Translations under genes and position numbers: made by a program
Notes under the pieces: generated by a model
Databases searched by the model: none
Told to the model about the DNA's origin: nothing
Seen by the model: the letters and a program-made list of their open reading frames with translations, nothing else
Origin: Clostridia bacterium
Lineage (GTDB): Bacteria > Bacillota > Clostridia > Oscillospirales > CAG-272
DNA: 5,437 nucleotides
Reading direction: 5' to 3'
Assembly (NCBI GenBank): GCA_017455945.1
Contig: JAFTLM010000383.1
Coordinates: 1 to 5,437, forward strand
Shown: positions 1 to 5,248 of the stretch, one piece after another
How positions within the stretch are numbered: the stretch's first letter is position 1
How the letters are laid out: each line of letters begins with the position of its first letter

Positions 1-43
1 AAAATAATACGTAACAAACGCGGAATAAGAAGGAGGAATTTCG

Positions 44-976
44 GTGAGAATAGAAATCAATGAAAACGACCACGGCAAAGCTGTACTTGACATTCTCAGG
101 TCAAAACTGAATTTTCCTTCGTCAATTATCACTTTTTTGAAGAAAAAAGACCGTGGCATAGTATTAAACGGCACCAGAGTGACGGTAAGAAAAATTGTAA
201 GGCAGGGCGATATTCTTGAGCTGGAATATACCGATGACACAACGCTTGTTGAGGAATCCGACATTCTCCCGGTCAATCTTCCGCTTGACATAATATACGA
301 GGACAACGATATAATAGCCGTAAACAAGCCCGCACATATGCCGACACATCCGTCTCACAACCACCACGATGACACTCTGGCAAATGCTTTGCGTTATTAT
401 TTTGACTCGCGTGATATTCCTTTTATATTCAGGGCTGTAAACCGTCTTGACAATCTTACCAGCGGAATTGTTCTGGTAGCAAAGAACAGGTTGGCTGCGG
501 CAAATTTATCACGTGATATTGCCGATGGGAAGGTATCAAAGGGGTATCTTGCGGTATTGAACGGGTGTCCGTCTGAAGAGGCGGGCGAGATATGCGCTCC
601 GATTCGCAGGACCGCTGAAAGCATCATTACGCGTGCAGTTTGCGAGGACGGTGCGTATGCTTTGACAAAATACAGCGTACTTTATAAAAATGATATGTTT
701 TCTCTTGTACAAGCCTTTCCGATTACAGGGAGAACGCATCAGTTAAGAGTACATTTTTCACACATCGGGCATCCTATATGCGGTGATACTTTATACGGAT
801 ATCCCTCGCGTTTTATCACACGCCAGGCTTTACACGCATATAAAATCACCTTTACTCACCCTGTAAAAGGAAAGCTTATAAAATTAACCGCACGTCCTAC
901 GGACGACATTTCTCTTCTCTGCAGAGAGATATTTAATCCCGAAGATTTTGATTTGGAAAGGATTCTTGACACATGA
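44..976 (+). CDS. RluA-family RNA pseudouridine synthase
   Basis: Predicted to isomerise specific uridines in structured RNA (23S rRNA or tRNA) to pseudouridine in the cytoplasm. The 310-residue protein has the usual RluA/RluD layout and length: a degenerate S4-like RNA-binding domain (about residues 10-64, with GIVLNG and GDILEL), then the catalytic domain opening with YEDNDIIAVNKPA (85-97). The catalytic motif is NRLDNLTSG (133-141), with Asp136 as the expected catalytic residue. GRTHQLRVH (229-237), GHPICGDTLYG (242-252) and LHAYKITFTHP (263-273) are the other conserved blocks. The motif has Asn where many members have His (HRLD); the Asp is intact. The GTG start is supported by AGGAGG at 31-36, seven bases upstream. 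The stop overlaps the next gene by 4 bases, so the two are probably co-transcribed. The family is clear; the target uridine cannot be told from sequence, so no RluA/B/C/D symbol is given. Confidence 0.95.
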   Translation: MRIEINENDHGKAVLDILRSKLNFPSSIITFLKKKDRGIVLNGTRVTVRKIVRQGDILELEYTDDTTLVEESDILPVNLPLDIIYEDNDIIAVNKPAHMPTHPSHNHHDDTLANALRYYFDSRDIPFIFRAVNRLDNLTSGIVLVAKNRLAAANLSRDIADGKVSKGYLAVLNGCPSEEAGEICAPIRRTAESIITRAVCEDGAYALTKYSVLYKNDMFSLVQAFPITGRTHQLRVHFSHIGHPICGDTLYGYPSRFITRQALHAYKITFTHPVKGKLIKLTARPTDDISLLCREIFNPEDFDLERILDT

Positions 977-2079
977 CCGACAAAGCTCCAAAAAACAAGA
1001 AAGAGAGGCTGTTAAACCTCCCCTCAGTTATCCTTTTGTCTCTCGCCGCACTTTCCGCGGTCATACTTCTTATATCTGCTTTAAGTCCGGAATTTGCGGC
1101 GTTTTTTCATCAATACGTGGGCGGATTTGTACGGATAGTTTTGGCTTATCTTACAAACCTCATTCCATTTTCGCTGGCTGAACTCCTGATAATTTTGCTT
1201 CCTGTTGCCATAACAGTCTTTGTAATTTACACAATAAAAAATAAAAACAGAAAAGTCATATCACACGTCATCACGCTTTTGTCTGTTCTGTCGGTGATTT
1301 TTTCATCATTCGTTTTTTCTTTCGGCACAGGATATCACACTCCGTCGCTTTACGAACGTTTTGACATCTCAAAAGAAAAGCCCAGCGTTCTCTCCTTAAA
1401 AAGCACAGCCAACACACTGATTGCCGAAATAAACTTTCGCGTTCCCGATATAAATTACGGCGCGGACGGCTCATCGGTTATTCCTTATTCTATGGACAAA
1501 ATGAACGGACTGTTAGTCGACGCATACAAGCCGATAAGCGAAAAATATAAATTTGTGCAACACTTTGACAGCAACATAAAACCCGTTTTTTTAAGCCGTC
1601 CCATGGCATACACCCACACGACCGGAATATACACTTTTTTTACCGGCGAAGCGAATCTTAATATGGATTTTCCCGATTACACTCTTGCATTTACAGCCGC
1701 TCACGAGCTTGCACATCAACGAGGAATTTCAAGAGAAGACGAGGCGAATTTCTTTGCTTTCCTTGCGTGCATCAATTCCGGAGACACATACCTTGAATAC
1801 TGTGCTTATATGAACGTATTCGAGTTCGTAGTGGGTGCTTTGAAAAAAGCAGATGCGGATGCATATTCAGAGGTTATGAAATACCTTTCTTCCCCTGCAA
1901 AAGATGAAATGAGGGCTTACGCAAAATATTATTCAAAATATGAAAAAGCACTGGCAGGAAAGGTAAGCTCCTCGGTAAACAATGCATATCTTATAGCCAA
2001 CGGAGCACCCGAAGGCACAAACAGCTACGGCCTGGTAGTAGACCTCACGGTTGCCTATCTGAACGGCGCTTTTGACTAA
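973..2079 (+). CDS. DUF3810-like membrane protein with HELAH metalloprotease motif
   Basis: A 368-residue predicted integral membrane protein. The basic N-terminus (KNKKER) is followed by hydrophobic segments at about 17-37, 66-87 and 97-117, with a basic loop KNKNRK (89-94) between the second and third. By the positive-inside rule the N-terminus and that loop are cytoplasmic, placing the large C-terminal domain (about 120-368) outside the cell. That domain carries AAHELAHQRG (242-251), a zincin HExxH motif with ligands His244 and His248 and catalytic Glu245, followed by EDEANFFAF (255-263), whose Glu257 could be the third zinc ligand. This HELAH...EANF arrangement matches DUF3810, a family of unproven function. 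Inferred role: zinc-dependent envelope protease. The ATG sits in an ATGA overlap with the pseudouridine synthase stop; AAAGGA at 957-962 is a possible ribosome binding site. Motif and topology are seen; the enzymatic role and substrate are inferred. Confidence 0.85.
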   Translation: MTDKAPKNKKERLLNLPSVILLSLAALSAVILLISALSPEFAAFFHQYVGGFVRIVLAYLTNLIPFSLAELLIILLPVAITVFVIYTIKNKNRKVISHVITLLSVLSVIFSSFVFSFGTGYHTPSLYERFDISKEKPSVLSLKSTANTLIAEINFRVPDINYGADGSSVIPYSMDKMNGLLVDAYKPISEKYKFVQHFDSNIKPVFLSRPMAYTHTTGIYTFFTGEANLNMDFPDYTLAFTAAHELAHQRGISREDEANFFAFLACINSGDTYLEYCAYMNVFEFVVGALKKADADAYSEVMKYLSSPAKDEMRAYAKYYSKYEKALAGKVSSSVNNAYLIANGAPEGTNSYGLVVDLTVAYLNGAFD

Positions 2080-2097
2080 ACACAGGACGTTTCCGAT

Positions 2098-2127
2098 TTA
2101 ACAATTTCCGCCATAACTTAATATAAT
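2098..2127 (+). promoter_or_regulatory. Candidate distal sigma-A promoter (P1) for murA
   Basis: TTAACA (2098-2103, five of six matches to the -35 consensus), an 18-base spacer, and a perfect TATAAT (2122-2127). It starts 19 bases after the stop of the membrane-protein gene. Transcription would begin near 2134 and leave a leader of about 145 bases before murA. AT-rich DNA produces such matches by chance, but the joint fit is good. Confidence 0.5.
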
Positions 2128-2133
2128 ATTACT

Positions 2134-2171
2134 GTCGGTGGATATTTTTAACCGATATTTTGGACTTTTTT
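2134..2171 (+). other. Weak hairpin followed by six T residues in the murA leader
   Basis: TCGGT (2135-2139) can pair with ACCGA (2151-2155) around an 11-base loop, with a run of six T residues at 2166-2171. It could be a weak terminator for the upstream two-gene operon, or an attenuator acting on transcripts from P1, since it starts where P1 transcripts should begin. The stem is short and the T run lies 10 bases beyond it, so this may be chance. No stronger terminator is visible after the membrane-protein gene. Confidence 0.2.
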
Positions 2172-2213
2172 AAAAAATATTGCAAATTCGCAAAAAATTT
2201 TATTAAAAAACTA

Positions 2214-2242
2214 TTTATTTTTCATAAAATTTATGTTATAAT
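2214..2242 (+). promoter_or_regulatory. Candidate proximal extended -10 promoter (P2) for murA
   Basis: A perfect TATAAT (2237-2242) preceded by TG with one base between (TGT at 2234-2236) makes a textbook extended -10 element. The best -35 at a 17-base spacing is the poor match TTTATT (2214-2219), which extended -10 promoters tolerate. Runs of A and T upstream (2166-2210) could act as an UP element. Transcription would start near 2249 and give a leader of about 30 bases. This is the likely main murA promoter. Confidence 0.65.
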
Positions 2243-2263
2243 AACATTATCCGAATACTCTGA

Positions 2264-2272
2264 AAAGGAGTG
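2264..2272 (+). promoter_or_regulatory. murA ribosome binding site that decides the start codon
   Basis: AAAGGAGTG (2264-2272) is a strong Shine-Dalgarno sequence. It physically overlaps the in-frame GTG at 2270, which therefore cannot be the start it serves. It lies six bases upstream of the in-frame TTG at 2279 (eight bases when counted from GGAG), the normal spacing. The start is therefore placed at TTG 2279. Confidence 0.75.
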
Positions 2273-2278
2273 AATATT

Positions 2279-3589
2279 TTGGCAGATAATTTTGAATCTG
2301 TTGCAATTGACAGAATTATAATAAATGGCGGCAAAAAGCTTTATGGCGACGTGTACATCGAGGGAATGAAAAATGCAGCACTTCCCATTATTTTTGCCAC
2401 GATACTTACCAAGAGCAAATGCGTGATAGAAAATCTTCCCTCGGTAAGCGACGTTATTTTATCATTACGTATTCTCAAAGATATGGGAGCATCGGTAAAG
2501 TATATTGACGATACTACGGTTGAAATAGACACCGAAAACTTTGAATACGGAACGGCGCCCTACGACCTTGTAAGCAAGATGAGAGCATCGACCTATCTGC
2601 TCGGTGCGGAAATAGGACGTTTTCAAAAGGCAAAAGTCGGTTGGCCCGGAGGATGTGATTTCGGTGTGCGTCCCATCGACCTCCATATAAAGGGCTTTGA
2701 GGCTCTCGGAGCAAAGGTAAGCATAGAAAGCGGATATATAAACGCTCTTGCCGAAAACGGTCTTATAGGCAATCAGATTTATTTTGACGTTGCATCGGTA
2801 GGTGCTACGGTTAACGTAATGCTTGCATCGGTTTTGGCAGAAGGGCTTACGGTTATAGAAAACGCAGCAAGAGAACCCCATATTGTTGACCTTGCAAACT
2901 TTTTCAACACTTGCGGTGCCAACATTACCGGTGCGGGAACCAGCGTTATAAAAATAAGAGGGGTAAAAAAGCTTCACGGTTGCACATACACCATTATTCC
3001 CGATATGATAGAAGCCGGAACATTTATGGTTGCTGCTGCGGCGGCAGGCGGAAAAGTTACGATAAAAAACATCATTCCCAAGCATATGGAAACCGTTTCC
3101 ACAAAGCTTGCGGAAATGGGGGTTGATATTGAGGAATACGATGATGCCATCACAGTAATTTCCGACCAAAAAATGAACGGTGTTACCATCAAGACTCTCC
3201 CCTATCCCGGATTTCCCACAGATATGCACCCCCAGTTCTCGGCTGCTCTTTGTTTTGCCGACGGAATAAGTGTGGTATCGGAAGGTATTTGGGAAAACCG
3301 CTTCAAATACACCGACGAGCTTCGCAAGATGGGGGCAAACATAATGGTTGAAGGCAAGACTGCAACAATTACAGGCGGTTTTAAAATGACAGGTGCCAGA
3401 GTAAAAGCCGTTGACCTCAGAGGAGGTGCCGCTGTAATAATTGCCGCACTTGCGGCAGAAGGAACGTCGGAGATTACCGGAATTGAGATTATCGAACGCG
3501 GATATCACGACATCGTCAACAAGCTTGCGGCTTTAGGTGCAGACATTCACAAAGACAGAGTGGCGGTATCGCCCTTAAACATTGTATAA
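2279..3589 (+). CDS. murA: UDP-N-acetylglucosamine 1-carboxyvinyltransferase (MurA)
   Basis: Transfers enolpyruvate from phosphoenolpyruvate to UDP-GlcNAc, the first committed step of peptidoglycan precursor synthesis, in the cytoplasm. From the TTG start the protein has 436 residues, close to the family's usual length, with the expected two-domain EPSP-synthase fold. Active-site residues are present: Lys31-Asn32 in GMKNAALPI, Arg102 in MRAS, the catalytic Cys126 in PGGCDFGVRP, Arg131 in the same block, Asp315 in GFPTDMHPQF and Arg381 in DLRGGAA. Cys126 is the residue fosfomycin alkylates; it is not replaced by Asp, so the enzyme is of the fosfomycin-sensitive type at that position. An upstream in-frame GTG at 2270 would add three residues but lies inside the ribosome binding site. 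The gene has its own promoters and ends at a strong hairpin, so it appears monocistronic. Many Bacillota carry two MurA paralogues; which one this is cannot be decided here. Confidence 0.97.
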   Translation: MADNFESVAIDRIIINGGKKLYGDVYIEGMKNAALPIIFATILTKSKCVIENLPSVSDVILSLRILKDMGASVKYIDDTTVEIDTENFEYGTAPYDLVSKMRASTYLLGAEIGRFQKAKVGWPGGCDFGVRPIDLHIKGFEALGAKVSIESGYINALAENGLIGNQIYFDVASVGATVNVMLASVLAEGLTVIENAAREPHIVDLANFFNTCGANITGAGTSVIKIRGVKKLHGCTYTIIPDMIEAGTFMVAAAAAGGKVTIKNIIPKHMETVSTKLAEMGVDIEEYDDAITVISDQKMNGVTIKTLPYPGFPTDMHPQFSAALCFADGISVVSEGIWENRFKYTDELRKMGANIMVEGKTATITGGFKMTGARVKAVDLRGGAAVIIAALAAEGTSEITGIEIIERGYHDIVNKLAALGADIHKDRVAVSPLNIV

Positions 3590-3622
3590 AAAACAGCTGA
3601 TTCATTTGAATCAGCTGTTTTT
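3589..3622. terminator. Bidirectional intrinsic terminator between convergent genes
   Basis: A perfect 15-base-pair inverted repeat (3589-3603 with 3608-3622, core AACAGCTGATTC) closes a four-base loop ATTT. On the plus strand it ends in a run of T residues (3618-3622); on the minus strand the A run at 3588-3593 gives the matching T run. It begins on the last base of the murA stop codon and ends two bases before the stop codon of the convergent zinc-ribbon gene, so it should terminate both transcription units. Confidence 0.92.
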
Positions 3623-3624
3623 CC

Positions 3625-3930
3625 TTATTTGCGACTTCCGTTTCTGTCCTCAAAGCACTGGCTGCAGTAAACCGGTCTGTCACTGGTGGGCTGGAAGGTA
3701 ACTTTAGCTTCGCCTCCGCACTGTGCACAAACGGTTGTATAATATTTTCTCGCCGCTTTAACCGCTGTTTTCTTTGCGTTACGGCACTCCTTACAGCACT
3801 TGGGTTTGTTTAAAAATCCCTTTTCGCTGTAAAAAGCCTGCTCTCCTGCGGTAAAAACGAACTCGTTTCCGCATTCTTTGCACACCAAAGTTTCGTCTTC
3901 AAGCATATCCACAATCAATTCTTCGTTCAT
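3625..3930 (-). CDS. Double zinc-ribbon protein (zf-trcl-like)
   Basis: A 101-residue protein with four CxxC pairs: Cys17/Cys20, Cys46/Cys49, Cys68/Cys71 and Cys89/Cys92. The first half, with GNEFVFTAGEQAFY (21-34) and KPKCCKECR (42-50), matches the 'probable zinc-ribbon domain' family common in Clostridia. The second half, CAQCGG followed by DRPVYCSQCF (84-93), is a second treble-clef-like zinc ribbon. Together they should bind two zinc ions. There is no histidine in the protein, so all ligands must be cysteine. The basic linker (about 50-63, KK and R residues) could contact nucleic acid. The ATG is preceded by AGAGG at about 3936-3940 on the minus strand, and lies 17 bases after the sigma-factor stop, so the genes are almost certainly co-transcribed. 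Zinc binding is well supported; the cellular role is unknown, and a nucleic-acid or protein-contact role is only inferred. Confidence 0.85.
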   Translation of the reverse strand: MNEELIVDMLEDETLVCKECGNEFVFTAGEQAFYSEKGFLNKPKCCKECRNAKKTAVKAARKYYTTVCAQCGGEAKVTFQPTSDRPVYCSQCFEDRNGSRK

Positions 3931-3947
3931 ATTTTCCTCTTTCCGGG

Positions 3948-4547
3948 TTATTGATTATTATCAAACAACTCTTTTAATTTTTTTCTTATTCTGTATACTG
4001 CATTATTTACCGAGCGCTCGTTGATTTGCAGTTTCTCCGCCATTTCTTTTGACGAACAGCCTGCAACGTACATTTTCCATATTCTGTTTTCAAAAGCAGA
4101 AAGGACCTCTTCTATCCGTGAATTCAGCTCGTGCATTTTCTCCCGTTCGACAAGCTCCTGTTCAGGATTCAATTCGTCGGCTGCGGTATTGGTGAAGGCT
4201 TCGTCTCCGTCTAAAACGACAATCCCTTTTTCGTTCCTTTTTTTCAGCATTCTGAGTTGTGTAACAAAGGCATTATTCATACATATTTTTGCATAAAGCC
4301 CAAAGCTGACCCGGGTTTGTTCAACATCGTACGACAATATTGAATTGTAAAACACCACGGTCAACTCCTGACGGAGATCTTCTGCGTCCTCTTTGTTTGA
4401 CATACCGGCGTAATATTTATCCACAAACGATGAAACAAGCGGATCGTACAGCTTCAACATTTCTTCAAATGCGGTTTGATTTCCTGCACGTACCTTCATA
4501 ATCAAGCTCAGAACAATCTCGGTATACTCTACACTCTTCTCTTTCAT
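3948..4547 (-). CDS. Sigma-70 family RNA polymerase sigma factor, SigH-like
   Basis: A 199-residue alternative sigma factor with region 2 (about 20-100) and region 4 (about 141-195) only; regions 1.1 and 3 are absent. Region 2.2, the core RNA polymerase contact, contains EDAEDLRQEL (53-62), followed by YNSILSYD (67-74) and SFGLYAKICMNNAF (81-94). The region 4 helix-turn-helix is about 164-190 (SSKEMAEKLQINERSVNNAV), which would read the -35 element. From memory, the order of motifs resembles Bacillus SigH: a similar QE block, an SF..YA..C segment, a VLDGDEAF loop, a NPEQELVERE linker and an IRKKLKEL end. SigH controls the stationary-phase/sporulation switch, but this gene does not lie beside secE-nusG where sigH usually sits, so it may be a paralogue. 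The ATG has GAGG five bases upstream (4553-4556), and the start lies 32 bases after the DUF4364 stop. Target promoters are unknown. Confidence 0.92.
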   Translation of the reverse strand: MKEKSVEYTEIVLSLIMKVRAGNQTAFEEMLKLYDPLVSSFVDKYYAGMSNKEDAEDLRQELTVVFYNSILSYDVEQTRVSFGLYAKICMNNAFVTQLRMLKKRNEKGIVVLDGDEAFTNTAADELNPEQELVEREKMHELNSRIEEVLSAFENRIWKMYVAGCSSKEMAEKLQINERSVNNAVYRIRKKLKELFDNNQ

Positions 4548-4579
4548 ATAAACCTCGCAAACATCTCAATTGCCAAGTC

Positions 4580-5125
4580 TCAATCAAACAAAAATTCAAT
4601 CTTTCCCGTCATCAAAGCGACCATACCTCTGTAAACCACGTCGGGACGTTCGAGATACCTGCGTTTCATCTGCAAAGCTCTGTATTCGGTATCGACCACA
4701 ATAGTCGTTTCAAAAATCTTCTCTCCCTTTTCAAGCAAAAAGCAGTTAAGGTCGAACTTTCCGTCAACACGTGACCTGTACTCACATCTGGCATCTATTC
4801 CTCTGCGTCTGAAATCAAGATATCTCAGTGCCGCCTCAAGGCTTTTATCAAGTATGGTTGACAAAATTTCACTTTTCAGTTCTCTGGCAACAAGTCTGCC
4901 CTTGTCTGTAACAAAATAAAACTTTTCTCCGTCTTCCTCTATGTAAGTAATAAGATCGGTTTCAAGCAGTTCGTCAAACGCCTCTGTAAAGTCAAGATAC
5001 ATTACGTAATCCGTCTGCATGACTATGTCGTTTACCGATATGTAATCGAGCGGATAATTTATATTCTCCATAAGATAGAGAATGAAAATTTTCACGTCTC
5101 TTTTATCTTTCATACTGGCTGCCAC
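4580..5125 (-). CDS. DUF4364 family protein, predicted winged-helix regulator
   Basis: A 181-residue soluble protein of the DUF4364 type found across Clostridia. The N-terminal part (about 8-82) looks like a winged helix-turn-helix: a helix DVKIFILYLMENI (10-22), then VNDIVMQTDYVMYLDFTEAF (31-50), then LLETDLITYIEEDGEKFYFVTDKG (53-76), a recognition helix and beta wing as in PadR/MarR-like regulators. A basic helix (RYLDFRRRG, 101-109) leads to a C-terminal beta-rich domain (about 112-181) containing YRSRVDG (116-122), which may bind a partner or ligand. The GTG start at 5125 is chosen because GAGGGTGAT (5132-5140) sits six bases upstream; the ATG five codons in would be 18 bases away. It is the first gene of the operon, directly downstream of a good promoter. 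DNA binding is inferred from fold resemblance; ligand and targets are unknown. Confidence 0.85.
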   Translation of the reverse strand: MAASMKDKRDVKIFILYLMENINYPLDYISVNDIVMQTDYVMYLDFTEAFDELLETDLITYIEEDGEKFYFVTDKGRLVARELKSEILSTILDKSLEAALRYLDFRRRGIDARCEYRSRVDGKFDLNCFLLEKGEKIFETTIVVDTEYRALQMKRRYLERPDVVYRGMVALMTGKIEFLFD

Positions 5126-5150
5126 TGTATAATCACCCTCTTTCTAAATA

Positions 5151-5179
5151 ATTTTAACATATTCCGAGAAAATTTTCAA
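5151..5179 (-). promoter_or_regulatory. Promoter for the DUF4364-sigma-zinc-ribbon operon
   Basis: Read on the minus strand: TTGAAA (5174-5179), a 17-base spacer, then TAAAAT (5151-5156), with TG plus one base directly before the -10 (extended -10). Transcription would start near 5144, giving a leader of only about 19 bases that is mostly ribosome binding site. It looks like a standard sigma-A promoter, so the sigma factor in the operon need not drive its own synthesis. Confidence 0.75.
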
Positions 5180-5190
5180 TAGTTTTATTG
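5177..5190. promoter_or_regulatory. Small inverted repeat between divergent promoters, possible operator
   Basis: CAATA (5177-5181), four bases, then TATTG (5186-5190) form a perfect 5-base inverted repeat that overlaps both divergent -35 elements. A direct repeat ATTTTCAA (5172-5179 and 5192-5199), 20 bases apart, brackets it. A dimeric regulator bound here could control both transcription units, and the DUF4364 protein encoded next door is a natural candidate. The repeats are short and the DNA is AT-rich, so chance is a real possibility. Confidence 0.25.
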
Positions 5191-5216
5191 CATTTTCAAG
5201 AAATTTATGATATACT
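5188..5216 (+). promoter_or_regulatory. Promoter for homoserine dehydrogenase
   Basis: TTGCAT (5188-5193), a 17-base spacer, and TATACT (5211-5216) preceded by TGA (5208-5210), an extended -10 element. Transcription would start near 5223, giving a leader of about 26 bases. That is too short for a riboswitch, T-box or leader-peptide attenuator, so regulation, if any, would be by proteins at the promoter or by feedback on the enzyme. Confidence 0.7.
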
Positions 5217-5248
5217 AATGATATATTTCATCGTAATAAGGAGTTTTC

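Noticed and set aside
1..63. Possible tail of an upstream gene in the frame open from base 1 to a TGA at 61-63.
   Set aside because: The roughly 20 codons are basic and unrecognisable, and would run through the ribosome binding site and start of the pseudouridine synthase gene. Other frames stop at 5-7 and 12-14. Nothing can be assigned.
916..927. A 12-base perfect palindrome TCTCTGCAGAGA.
   Set aside because: It is inside the pseudouridine synthase coding region with no T run or partner repeat; best explained by chance codon choice.
2180..2193. Inverted repeat TTGC-N6-GCAA upstream of murA.
   Set aside because: A four-base stem in very AT-rich DNA, not aligned with either promoter; too weak to call an operator or terminator.
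2465..3508. A 347-codon open frame on the minus strand inside murA.
   Set aside because: It lies wholly antisense to an unmistakable murA, has a low-complexity Cys/Tyr/Asn/Ser-rich composition typical of a mirrored frame, and matches no family I recognise.
3625..3930. Zinc-ribbon protein as a zinc-binding anti-sigma factor (ZAS type) for the neighbouring sigma factor.
   Set aside because: ZAS anti-sigma factors carry HxxxCxxC; this protein has no histidine at all and no membrane segment. A different kind of contact with the sigma factor remains possible.
5217..5248. Riboswitch, T-box or leader peptide controlling homoserine dehydrogenase.
   Set aside because: The predicted leader is about 26 bases, with no room for a structured aptamer and no short open frame rich in Thr or Met codons.
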